The notes under the pieces were generated by a model, which made no database searches, had not been told where the DNA came from, and saw only the letters and a list, made by a program, of their open reading frames with translations. The translations under genes were made by a program, and so were the position numbers. From the NCBI GenBank assembly GCA_934047225.1, contig OW203991.1, positions 8,556,001-8,620,000 of the forward strand: a stretch of DNA of 64,000 bases. The letters run 5' to 3'. Of the stretch, positions 51,101 to 62,185 are shown in pieces (the first letter of the stretch is position 1; every line of letters starts with the position of its first letter). The DNA is from Ypsolopha sequella. Its lineage: Eukaryota; Arthropoda; Insecta; Lepidoptera; Ypsolophidae.

Positions 51101-53576
51101 TACTTCCATTAGTTGGGTTTTCACGAATTTCATAGGAACAGAAATCAAAACCGAATCAAATCTGGGTTCATAGTAATAGGATACTTGGATGATCTTAATA
51201 GAGGGGTGAGTCTACTCTACTAAGAGGATTTACACCACATATTTTAGTTAAAATACGTTGAGGAAAACAAAAAGATAGTAAGGTCGGCCAACTATCTTCG
51301 TGTTACATTAACTTGATCAAGAGTTCACTTTCGATATAGAAATTTTAAATTCACCCAAACGCATGTAGCTCATAATTTTCTTTTCTTATTATTTTAATTT
51401 CACTTCATCAATTATTTAAGAGCTTAGCTCTTGTCGGTGAGGTGTCCTCTGTTGTTCATTGTCTGGGGTAAACTCTTTTAATCATTGTCAACATGTAAAT
51501 TGTGACATAGGCTAGAGTTGGTAATTGTGCTTGATTCGTAGAGTATCCCTTCTTTTTAATAAAAGTAATTTCTAAATGTAAAACAAAGATTTTGTCAATT
51601 AAATTCAAATATCAAGATAAATCTTTGTCATCTGTGTAGGTTCATATATTTTATAGTCAAACTCAGAAGATCATTCAATTTTATTTAAGAATTGTGCTCT
51701 TGTTGGTGGAGTCTTCGACTTATTTTGGGTATATAATTGAATATAATACTAGGATTTTAATTTATTTTATTTTGCATAATGAGAAAGGAATGGTTCTTAT
51801 TATGGTTTTTATTACATTAGGCAATAGTAGCTATCTCAATAATGCTAGGTAACTTTGTCATAAAACAAGATCAAAGGTTTTTATCAAGGTTCCTCATACT
51901 GTGGAAGATATAAAGCCAATACTATGTCCTTGTATCAATGAATATATATATATTTTTAAAATCTACATATGATGGGAAATTTTTATTATTGATGTAGTGA
52001 TGGGGGGGTCATATAGTAGGTACATGAAGTACGTACAGATATTCCTTAAATTTTAGTAGTAATACCAATCATGGAGTTAGCTTGTCTGTTCTTATGTATA
52101 CTGAAATAGGCGTAGTTGGTTTGTCGGTTGGACTGAAGGGATAATTCACTCAGTCTGAATAATATAGGTAGAATCACGGATGGGGGGTTACGGTATTAAT
52201 TTGCATTTACAAAGTTAGACTAAAATAATGTGAATTTTTTTTTTATAATATAGTCCGGTTTTCATGTCTTATTTTTGGAGAAGGAATAATAGCTAATTTT
52301 AAATAAATTTATCTGAATGGAAAGATGCCTTCATTCATTCCGGGGAAACTCCACCCCATTAGCCAAGCAATGCCGTGCTAAGTGTATATGTTCCTGTACT
52401 ATGCAGATCAGGACTTTACACATCGTCAGGAGTGGATGGAATCATCGTTCATTTTATTATTTTGCAAGGAAGTAAAATATTTCATTTTTTTTTCTTTACT
52501 ATAAGATAGGCATAAGACTTTATGAAATTATTCCGCATCCGAGTAAGCAAGAAAACTGACTTACTAAATTTTTGATCTTCTCGGATTTTAACTTTTCCTT
52601 ACAACTTTAATTACCGCAGTTTGATAAGGAAATGAATCCGCGGAAATTACTAGCATGGACAACTTTATCTTCAAAATAATAATAAAACAATAAATTATGA
52701 TGAAGTTGTTTGTTTAACAAGCAATTTCATACGCATTGACTTAATATTATAATTTAAACCCGGAAATTTAAAGAATCCTAATCAGATGTGCTGGTGACTC
52801 CTTAGAGTGGGATGTAAGACTAACGAGAATGAGGAAAGGTGAAAAGAAAATATCCCAATACCTATCTGTACGGAATATGTATATATATTATTTCCCTTAA
52901 GTATGAAGTTAAAAAGAGGCTTTAAGGGGGGTAACAGATATGTCGATAAGGATTAAATTATCATGGTTAGAACCAGAAACACTACATTTAACAAATGGCT
53001 TATTATGGAAAATTGGAGTTAGGTTAAAATACAAAGAAAAAGTACATGATAAGTCCATACTACACAAGAAGCTAAAAGCTATCCTTTAAAACTACACTAT
53101 ACATGTGCCATGAGATTTTCAAGGGTTATTAGAGGAAAGTTTCCACCTGGGATGGGTAAACAAAGGGATATTTATTATGAGGAGGTCCATTGATAGTTAG
53201 ATCTGGTGAGATTTGGGATAAGCGATGGCAGATCTAGTATAATTGAAAAGTTGAATTGCATTGGATGGCCATATTATTATCACAGGATATGTTGAAATTC
53301 ACAACTTTGGCACCCTCGTCTCTGCCAGACCTCTATCGATCGAAGTAAAATATATCCATTATTAATCTATTGTAGGGGAATCTGGATACTAGTGATTCAT
53401 GTTAAAGGATTGGTCATAAGACATACATACAACAAGCATATTCTGGTAAAAATTATGATAATTCGTTTGGGAAGATTAAGCTGGGTCCATGTTAGTGATA
53501 ATTATTTTTTCTTTTTGGGGGAAAGATTTACTCCGGTTAGATAGATAGAAGCCTGCGTAAATATTTCGGGGGCGAA
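39185..53576 (+). repeat. Array unit, copy 3 (14,392 bp)
   Basis: Complete unit, A at 39185-44279 and B at 44280-53576. Copy-specific bases noticed: C at 40894 (T elsewhere) and T at 42371 (A elsewhere; silent in the overlapping open frame). T at 39398 is shared only with copy 4, where copies 1 and 2 have G. Confidence 0.9.
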
Positions 53577-56500
53577 TGTAACATTCCACATGGTATGCTG
53601 TCATTGGGTATCACTAAAATGGACAATTATTATGTACTTATTCATAATAAACATACAGATGATGTATGAACCTTAATACTTAGAAGTTTCGGTAAAGTGG
53701 CAACATTCCAAACTGAGACGGAACCAACCACAGGTCGAAGGGTCCACCAAAACTCATGTGCTTAGATGAATAATCAACTTAAAGTAAAGTAAATATTGAA
53801 TGATTGAACCATTAAGGGTTTCACCTTCTCTTGTAACTCTAAACATCATTGTGACAAAATGTTCATGCTGCTCATTATTTCATTAAGATCTTAAAAAGCA
53901 TAGTATTGTTGTGTAGCAGACAATATGGCGGCTGGAATTCGAATGTTCTTGAAAGATTCAAAAATTATCAGAACTACACGTGGCGTATTCAAACCGCGGT
54001 GGAGAAATCGGATTTGTAGGCGCGAAAACAAATTGTAACTAAAATTGAACCTTGGGTTAAGGGGGAAAGAGGCTAAAATATATTCAGCAATTGATGATAG
54101 AAGAACTGGTTAAAACAAGTTTGTTGTAGGAAGGCAGTGAGATGGTTAGTGTGACGTAATATCGTACGATTTGGAGCGGCGACGGCTAGCCAATAGAAAG
54201 ACATCTAGAAAGGTTGCGTGGGCGTCGAACAGGAGTAGGAGAGAAGGTTTTATAAGGATTGCGCGCGCTTTTGCAGGAGGATTAGCAGATTCTTCTTGGG
54301 CAATGCAGACGTATTTGTCAAAGGTATTTTTTTTAAAGCGGCAGGCACTCGTTTAGCCTAAATGTTTAATTTTCGGTTTTGATGTACAAAATTTAGAGTC
54401 ACGGGCGCATAATCAATAGTTTATTAGATATTCAAAGTGGGCTTGTCTAATGATTTCCTAAGAATTCTGGGCTACCTTATGTAGGTATTGCCGGATGTTT
54501 TGGTCGCGAAGGCTTGAAACTGATGATCGCTTCGGCGTGAGGTTTGGCTGGCCAGGGGAATTCGTGAGGCAAGTTTCTTTTTGAATCGCGTTTTGTTGAT
54601 AAAGTATTAAAGTCGTACCGTAGCCTTCAGTAAATTAAATATATAGGATCCGTAGCTAGTTTGGGGTTGCTGGGGTGGGTAGCATGGGTGTTTCTCGAGC
54701 TGGTATGGCGAGGAATTACCTTGAAATTGTATAGGACAAATAATGTAGGGTATCGCCGGGAGTGTTTTTCCGATTTCAGTGATTCCCTCTCTCGGGCGAG
54801 GTCCGCTAGATGCGCCATAATTGTACCTGTTGAGACCGGCTTGTACACGAGAGAAAATCTATCCTCCTGCATTGCACTTGGCAGGGTACCTTATTTTCCT
54901 TCCAATCCGCTTGTGGTTGTAGGTTCTTTGGCCACAAGTATCCTTGTTATCTATATATGTACATATTGCACCCATATAGGGATAGGCTAGGGAGTAATAG
55001 GTTTTTAGGCACATTTAGAGGACTAACTCACCTCGCTTCATCAAATATTAGCTAGGATAGGCCAGAACTCATTGCACCCCGAGTCTGTTGACATACGCAA
55101 TTAAATGTAAATGTGAGGAATTTCCTCTAGTTTTGAAATATTCACACACCCAACAGCTTAGGGATATTTGTTTTAGGACATGATAGGCAGGTAAAATCAT
55201 AGGTAGGTAATCTATTATTGATATTTTTCAGTTCAAGGTTATACTTACTATTAAGTAAGTATTATCATGCTTCGATGTAGGGTGGTAATTTATTTACGGG
55301 TTAGAAAAGAACGCGGGAAAGCGCGAGAAGTTGAGTGGGTAGGACAGAACTCCAGAAGGTTCCAATATTGTTGCTTGTAAAATTTTGTGTTTGATATGAA
55401 GGTAGGAAAATGTTTGAGCAGTCAGGTTACTAGAATTATTGAAAATTCTAGATTATTATTTAGGTTTGTGGCCGAGAGAATCTGGTAATGTTCAGAAACA
55501 ATCTCTTGACTATAGGTTTGTGAAGTGAAGTTTTATTTTTTTATCAAACGAAGTTTGACCTTTATGTAGGATAAGTGATGTGTTTGAAGTGAGTGCTTTT
55601 GTTGTGAAAATCTGAGCAAAATCTTATGTGAGTTCGCAAATAGAATGAATAATTTGGAAGTAATATTCTCTCAATAAAAATCAGAGATATTTCCATGTAA
55701 TATTACTAAGAAAGTGTTTCAAATTCTGTAATAATTGTTTGATCAATTTTGCAGTAACCTTTCATAAAAATGGTTTATTTTGGTAAAGTCTTGCATCCAG
55801 TGAAATTATCTAGTATTGAATTTGCAACTAGAAAGAATAGTTTCGGGTCCATAGTTACTCATTTATCAATTAGGGCAGACTTCAAGTTCATATTTTAATC
55901 CATTTAGAGCGGTTTCCATGATAAAGTGTTCAATGAGAAAAATCACATGATCAGCCTTAAATAAAGTTGGTGATTTTGATATCGAAATTGTGAATTTCAT
56001 AGATTCAGATAAAGCATTTTATTTTAAAATAAATAAAGCTTCAGTACATATGTACATAGCTTAGTTTAAATAATTTTGGAATCATAAATTTCCCTATAAA
56101 TAGGAAATATTTCAATTATATAAATAGTTTAGAAAAAGGTTTGGTTTTTGCGAGTTTGCAGCTTTTTGGAGAAGGAATGTTTTCGATTTATAAATTATTT
56201 TACCTGAAAATAAAGGTATGTTAGTAAAAATGAATTTATATTCGCCAGGAGACTAGAATATAGCTCCTCTGTAGTCAAGCAAAGCAGTACTACTATAGTC
56301 AACCTTATACTGAAATGGTTAAGGCGTCTATACTTCGTCAGGTGTGTGTAGATTCATTTATTTGTTCGTCATATAGTAAAATCATAGACGGCCGAGAGAT
56401 AGCTTTAATAACGTTGAAAATTATTCCGAATCCAGGAAGTATGTAGAACGTATAGCTTTATTGCTGAAGTTTGTTTCTAAAAATAAAGGACATCTTCAAG

Positions 56501-58671
56501 CTTTTATAAATTTTAAGACAAGTAGAAAAAGTCTTGGTTCAACAGAAATAGTCCAGAATTTGGTCTAGTTGAGTACCTACTTAGCCCATACTATGGATCT
56601 GGGTCAGATAAATAGCGAGAAGCTACCTTTTTGGTAAAAAATGCCATACAAAATTATAAAACTTACCTACTTCTTTTTTGCACAAGTGAACAAATACAAA
56701 GTTCATGTTGCTATTTTAGTCAATATAATATCCGGCACAGACATAGCCTTAAATATTATTGTAGATCCAAAATCATGGAAACCATTTTTATATCTGAGTT
56801 TATTTGAGAGATTGTTAGAAAATGGATAAAATTCTAATGTAGATATTGGTACTTATCTGACTTGTCTTAAATATAACAAAGACGATTGTATTACAGAAGT
56901 TTTTACAATTTTAACTAGATAGAAGTTCTCTATTGAATAGTAAACAGAATGACTGTACGCTGAATATGAAAGTCTAAGTTTTACTTGATAGTTTTGTCAT
57001 ATTGACCTAGCAACTTGAGTACTACAAGCAATATCTAAGAAATTAATTTTATCTGAAACAGCTAGTCACTACTTGAGTAGATTTGTTAAGAGGCTGAATC
57101 ATTGAATAGGACATGGTGCAACACGAGTGATTTCTATGTTTAGGGACGCTCTGGATTTCTTGTTGGTTCTTTACCAGAGTTGTGTAGTCAGGGAACCAAC
57201 ATAGGCGCGTAAATTTAAAAATAAATAAATAAATCTTAAATTTAGAATTCAAAAAAAAAAGTATACACTAAAAAAAGTCAAGGGGGTATTCCACATCCAA
57301 GGGAAGGTACTTCTGAGAAGTTGCTGATATGGCTTACTTTGAATCTCTATTTTATGAAAAGATAATCACAGATGTAAGAATTTTACTTACTGTCCTATGG
57401 CTTACTTGAAGATTGCCGACTAAATAAGTTATTTTTCGTATAGAAATATCTAACGAATAATAGGTTTTACGACATTCATAAAGGTCAGCTGTTAAAATAT
57501 TATTCAGCTTTGATCATCAATAAATTATTAAATTTCAAACTCAGAAATACCTCATCTCATCCATCCCCAATTATTGGTAGTGGTTATTAAAAAAAAATAT
57601 ATATATATTTTGTTCTTAACGTGGTCAAACAGAGTATTTACAGAACTTGGTGTGAAGTATCGTTTCAAGTACCGGGTTAGTTTAACGTAGTAAATTCACG
57701 GTTGTATAGCCTCTTAAGAATCTGACTGGCGCAGAATTGCCACAGAGATTTGATTCACCTTTTATTATTTGTAATATTGATGAATTTCAATTTCTATCTA
57801 AACCTACGAATTTGGTTTTAATTATTTTATGTCCAATTTACTTAGCACGTGAAAGATTTAGGTTATTATTTAAGGCGCGACGTAAGGTTCTAATCCGACG
57901 ATCACACTTTGGCCATATATCCGTTGAAATCATTTCTATTGAGCACCAAGCGTTAAGCTATGTAGGTTGTAAGTGGGTTGTTTTTGGCAGGATTCGACGG
58001 AGTTCAGTTTGAGTAATGGCGTAGTGGTTGTTTTGGTTAAGTTGATAGATTTTAGTACAGACGGAACTCTATGTTCTTTTCATTCAATTACCGCCTTTGA
58101 AAATTTTAGTCGGAATAGACCTCTTCACAGTTTGAAACATATTCCTTTTCTGAGTATTTAGTTAAATCGTTCATGGTAATATTATAAGGTTGAGAGATCT
58201 AACAATTAACATTTTTAGTTTGCTATTTACTTAAAAGTTTCTTTTGATTTTTGGTTTCAACATATATTTTAACGTAGACTTGGTCCATCGCTATTCATGC
58301 TAAAAGAACCAGGATTACTACACACAACGTAACTCACGGGTCCTAACCGAAGACTAGACGATCACATCATGGCCTACACTAACTTAGAACTCTTCATATC
58401 AATTTATATATTTTATTTATCTGGTTTTGTTTTCGAATATAGTAGTTTGGGGGAGTTAGGCAGGCTCAGGCAGATTTATTTAGGGTTAAGTTAATTTTAG
58501 TTAGGTAGGGATATGTTAGTAATACTAGTAGTAATAGTTAATGGATAGTAGATAGGTAGGTAGTGAGAGAGTAGGGTATATAGGGTAATATATATATAGG
58601 GTGTATATAGGGTTTATTATATAGAGTATAGTATATCTATTTATTTATGTATGTATGTCGAGAGTGTTTCA
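53577..58671 (+). repeat. Array unit, copy 4, partial: segment A only (5,095 bp)
   Basis: Identical in extent to segment A of the other copies and stops at GAGAGTGTTTCA, where the complete copies continue CTGATTTAGCC after the shared A. It shares T at 53790 with copy 3 and has C at 57672 where the others have G. This truncation defines the right end of the array and exposes the imperfect inverted terminal repeat. Confidence 0.9.
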
Positions 58672-58675
58672 AACT
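58672..58675. repeat. Right target-site duplication of the array (AACT)
   Basis: AACT immediately follows the last array base and copies the word at 10394-10397. If the array is taken to end one base earlier, the duplication becomes five bases, AAACT. Removing the array and one copy would restore a continuous AAAACTACAGGCGAC empty site. Confidence 0.65.
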
Positions 58676-58787
58676 ACAGGCGACAAAGGCAGTCGTAGAA
58701 AGCCTGTTACCTCCGCTTTCAAAAGAGAAATATTTGAGAACCTTTGACGATTTTGTCAAGTGGCGGACTGAAAAGAAAGTAAAATAA
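58674..58787 (+). pseudogene. Fragment of a tyrosine-recombinase-like transposon protein (N-terminal part)
   Basis: The 37-codon frame ending in TAA at 58785-58787 contains SLLPPLSKEKY and TFDDFVKW. The pattern LLPxxSxxxYxxxxxxFxxW is typical of the N-terminal core-binding region of tyrosine-recombinase-like proteins spread through insect genomes (established pattern, recognised by eye). It aligns without gaps to a minus-strand frame at 59622-59771, with 9 of 22 identities and mostly conservative changes elsewhere. There is no start codon: the array lies immediately upstream, and codons on the left flank (10381-10397) reach a stop almost at once. A splice-acceptor-like ACTACAG sits at 58673-58679, so this could also be an exon start just inside the insertion point. 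Confidence 0.45.
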
Positions 58788-59551
58788 TCGTCGAAAAGTG
58801 TACTTTTTGTAAGTTGTTTTTATTTCCTCGCATTGGTGATGAAAATTAGAGTATTGCACTCGGGTGTAAATGATAAATTACACCCTTGAACCATAAGAAC
58901 TCTCGCTCGCTTCGCTCGCTCGTGCCTTAATATCTCGGGTGTATTTAATGACTTACCTTCCTTGTATACCAATCTACTATTATTATAAGACGACAGAAAG
59001 GGACAAAACGACGCGAACTAACTTGGTACTCGGCAAGTAGCCTCTCTAGTGATTGGGCCTGTTTTCACATATTATTTTTAAATCAACAGCAATTTGGACA
59101 GATGACGAGTAGTAGTTCCTTACTGAACGTTATCCTGTGATAGTTCCTTACAAAAACATTTTTTCACTTCTCATGCTCTAAAAAGTACTGGTTTATGCTT
59201 GCTACAAGCGGACTAAAACTACGTTTTATGCTCTAGTGCATAATAGTTATTTAAGATACACGTGCGGAAAGTAAGGTTTTATACGAATAAGTGCCAAATT
59301 GAAAACACGAGCGCAGCGAGTGTTTGCATTGGCACGCATTCGGATAAAAACCTTTTACGCTCAAGTATCTTACATCATTTTTCAATGCATTTTGCGAGGA
59401 AATACAACAAAAATAGTATTTTTCATTACGAGTGCGGAAAGCCTGTCATTGCAAAGAGTTCCGACAAATGTCTACCCGAGCCGAGGCGCAGCCGAAGGTG
59501 AGGGTTGACAGTCGGAACGAGTTGCAATGACGGTTCCGCACGTGTACTGAA
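58788..59551. other. Transposon-like non-coding DNA with CpG-rich hairpin words
   Basis: It includes GGGTGTAAATGATAAATTAC followed by ACCC (about 58861-58884), a self-complementary word, and the CTCGCTCGCTTCGCTCGCTC tract (about 58901-58922) often seen in lepidopteran repeats. An inverted repeat pairs 59432-59465 (GTGCGGAAAGCCTGTCATTG...) with 59511-59541 (...GCAATGACGGTTCCGCAC). Open frames of 69-79 codons at 59262-59508 overlap each other in different frames over this hairpin and are not called as genes. Confidence 0.5.
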
Positions 59552-60263
59552 CAACTATTTTTAATACAGTTGCGAAAAAATGAAGCAATTTAATAAAATA
59601 ATAGAAACACAATAAACTCAACTAACTAATACTCCACGCAATAAATTCTTCGTATGTAGATATGTAGCGACTTTTTGACTTTTCCGGTAAAATGTTCTCC
59701 GAAGTATTTTGTGCAATTATACTGAGTTCCGGTGGTGTTAATTCAAATAAAATATCGTCGAAATTTCTCATTTTGTGCAACAAACAACTAAACCCGAAAA
59801 GAAAATTTTTGGAAAATGGCGCCAACCGTAAAAGAATATAAGCAGAGATTTTTTTTGTTTTCTTCACCCATTCTGGGTAGGCAAAGGGAACTTTGCCCAT
59901 ACAGCCAAGTCTTCAGTAGAATTTTTTTATTGATATGAAATGAAAATGAAATTTAATGAGATGAAATGAAATGAAACTTAACCTAACTCATTGAATCAAA
60001 TCATTAAATCTGATATTGAAACAAATTAGTACCTTCTTTTTAGAAATATTTGCATGAATCATTTAAAACTTCTATGAATTTTTTTTTGTAAAAACTTCGT
60101 GGTTGGTTTTTTCTTTTTAATAGACATTATTTTGACAGTTGGGAAAGAGAACGCACGAGTTCGGAAAAGGTAAAGAAAAAGCTCGAGTATGTAATAGCCT
60201 ACAACCCGAACGCTATACGTCCCTGCAATACGCTACTTTTTGAGCAACTGTATTAAAAAATAA
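59552..60263. mobile_element. Candidate 0.7-kb element with about 20-bp inverted ends
   Basis: CTATTTTTAATACAGTTGC at 59555-59573 and GCAACTGTATTAAAAAATAA at 60244-60263 are inverted copies, nearly perfect. Between them lies, on the minus strand, the recombinase-like frame at 59622-59771. I cannot tell whether the inverted ends belong to one transposon or to two opposed fragments of a repeat. Confidence 0.4.
59622..59771 (-). CDS. Tyrosine-recombinase-like N-terminal fragment or first exon, 49 aa
   Basis: I place the start at the ATG at 59771-59769 because the preceding ACAAA is a good insect start context and the similarity begins after it; the open frame itself extends upstream to 59900. 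The peptide opens MRNFDDILFELTPPELS and carries ENILPEKSKSRY and TYEEFIAW, the same LLPxxSxxxYxxxxxxFxxW pattern as the + strand fragment at 58674-58787. The frame ends three codons after the W, while related proteins continue for hundreds of residues with a catalytic domain bearing R...H-R...Y, which I do not see. It is either a first exon (a weak donor TGGA/GTATTA follows the W) or a decayed fragment. Confidence 0.4.
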   Translation of the reverse strand: MRNFDDILFELTPPELSIIAQNTSENILPEKSKSRYISTYEEFIAWSIS

Positions 60264-60427
60264 GTATAATAAAGAATGGTGTTTATCATCATTCAATTAT
60301 TGCTAGAGCGCGCATACTTATAAATAATTGTTTATTTTTGGACAGCAAAACCTCCTTGCATCTTTGTAATTTTTTAAATTTTATGACTTGCACCATGCAC
60401 CACAGAGTCAAAAACTTAAAAAAATTA
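60264..60427. other. AT-rich spacer, nothing recognised
   Basis: There is no gene or repeat beyond short A/T runs. Confidence 0.5.
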
Positions 60428-60487
60428 CTTTATTTCACGCGTGAAATAAAGGATTTCAGTACTGTTTTATTTCACGCGTGAAATAAA
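60428..60487. repeat. Two perfect palindromes (TTTATTTCACGCGTGAAATA-type) 15 bases apart
   Basis: CTTTATTTCACGCG... is a perfect 24-bp palindrome at 60428-60451, and a 22-bp version recurs at 60466-60487. Each centre is ACGCGT. Such paired palindromes may be binding sites for a dimeric factor or the hairpin end of a mobile element; the sequence alone does not decide. Confidence 0.8.
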
Positions 60488-62036
60488 GAGTCGGTTTCCG
60501 CATAATTTTGTTACACAAAAAAGAAAACTTTACGTGCAACTGCATTGAAAAAGTGTTTACTTCTTCTAAGACTACAACAATAAGCCATACAGCCACAGTA
60601 CAACTTCATAGACAAAATTTTTGAAACTCAGTTAAGGTTTTAACATATTAGCGCGAACTGACAGGATAGAAGCTTCAGATGATGCTCAAGGATATACAGT
60701 GACTTTAAAGAGTGAATAACAATGCATGTCTGATAATTTATTTAGGTTGTTTTTACATGGCTGTATGTGGTAAGTGGGGTAAGTAAGGAAACTAAATATC
60801 TCAGGTAATATGGCTCGTTTCATGCACTCGTATAACAATCTACTAAACAAAATTATCGTATTTAATTGTTCAGCTCAGAAAATTGTTTTATCAATGCGCC
60901 ATACATAGAGCTAAAACGTTAAACCGAAGATTATAGTAAAAGTGAGATATCCTCAAATTTATTTTACCGAAGAGTTCCTGGTGAAGCATCGTATTTCCAC
61001 CTGCTATATCAGAGAGTGAAAAATGTAGCACCTACTTCGTTTCGCTTTAATTAAACTTTCGATAGAGGGGTATCGTTTGGCTGGCTGCCGAGTGGTATGT
61101 ATCTGGCTGAAATTTAAAAGATTCTTAGAGCCTAGTTGTGCTAGATGAAAAATATTCAGTTTCAATTTCCAGATTCCAGTAAACGAAAACATTTTCAAGA
61201 TATTTTTAATCTATATACCGTGACCAAATAAATAGGGACAGTGTAGGTCAGTGCACATATTTTTCATTCATGTAATAACTTATAGGTTTTAATGAATTCT
61301 GTATAATTTTTGGCTCTCATTATTTTAAGGCGATATGTAAAAGTTTTAGCGTCCCTGTTACTCCATATACGAAAAAACTCTCAGTGCGAGAGGGACGGAT
61401 TCGTGGAAAAGTAGCAAATAGTCGGTTTTTTATTAAAATAAAATGTACTAAAGTTGCTATCAAAATTTCGTTTAACCAGGTCCTAGATATTATTAAAACC
61501 CATCTTATAAAATATAATTAGAGTCCATATGTCATTCTGAATTGTCAAACCAAGAGAATTGGTGTCGAAAAAGACCTAATTTCAATAAATATTTTTATCG
61601 AGCCGAATTTCTCCAATCGCGTTTTTGTTTTAACAGATCCCTAGAAAAAGATTCCAAAAATAACATAAGTACTATTTTATCTAAATAATTCATTATTTAC
61701 TGAAGTAGATATGCAAGTTCTAAAAGTGTCAATTTTTTTTCCGTAGCGCCTTAAGGGTTTCACACCGCAAACGAGACCTGATTACTAAGCCTCCGATGTT
61801 AGTTTGTGTGTCTGTCACAGGTGTCTACAGCTCCAGCCGTAATAGTTAATCTGTTGACATTTTCACAGAATACGTTTTACAATGGTATCACGGCAAATAA
61901 TAAAAAAACAAGATATCGAACCCAAGGGAGCTCTCCATATGGCTCCCCTAAGTTCCACAACTCGCCATACCTAACCTTTTAACCTAACCTACTTCGGTGC
62001 TAGTTATTAATTAAAATGTACTATCGTTAGCATAGT
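60488..62036. other. Gene-less stretch, probable repeat fragments
   Basis: I see no confident gene or RNA. A 64-codon minus-strand frame at 61004-61198 has no motif. Around 61740-61830 the CpG-bearing words (CCGTAGCGCCTTAAGGGTTT and CTGTCACAGGTGTC) look like lepidopteran repeat fragments but were not delimited. Confidence 0.4.
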
Positions 62037-62053
62037 ACTTACTTACTTACTTA
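62037..62053 (+). repeat. Short (ACTT)n microsatellite
   Basis: About four perfect ACTT repeats followed by A. Confidence 0.8.
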
Positions 62054-62185
62054 AGAATAGGATGTTACTTAGTAGTAATTAGAAGTACATTTACGCATAA
62101 AAAGATGGATTAGTGCAAGTAGGACTAATAACAAAATGCGATGTATCTACTGTAGTGCGTACTTGGTGCAGGAAGCGTGGAAATT

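Larger units (their letters stand above)
10398..58671 (+). mobile_element. Giant tandem-array insertion, 14.4-kb unit in about 3.35 copies
   Basis: A 48,274-bp head-to-tail array of a 14,392-bp unit. Unit starts are 10398, 24790, 39185 and 53577; the last copy breaks off after 5,095 bp. Seen directly: the unit-start word TGTAACATTCC appears at all four starts, spacing is 14,392-14,395 bp, and copies are virtually identical. The outer ends are TGTAACATTC and GAGTGTTTCA, imperfect inverted repeats (8/10), and the whole is flanked by AACT on both sides, which points to insertion as one object by a transposase- or integrase-type event. No transposase, reverse transcriptase or other recognisable protein is encoded. 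Its build resembles the peppered-moth carbonaria insertion. Other readings are a non-autonomous LTR-like element with shared 5.1-kb terminal repeats, or a short insertion enlarged later by unequal crossing-over. Confidence 0.85.

Noticed and set aside
10398..58671. Satellite DNA or ribosomal-type gene cluster
   Set aside because: Unit length, absence of any rRNA or histone-like gene, only 3.35 copies and a target-site duplication fit an insertion better than a satellite or gene cluster.
10398..58671. Pure assembly artefact
   Set aside because: Copy-specific bases and a 3-bp indel at different positions, plus a clean truncated end with inverted termini, argue for real copies; still, only spanning reads can settle it.
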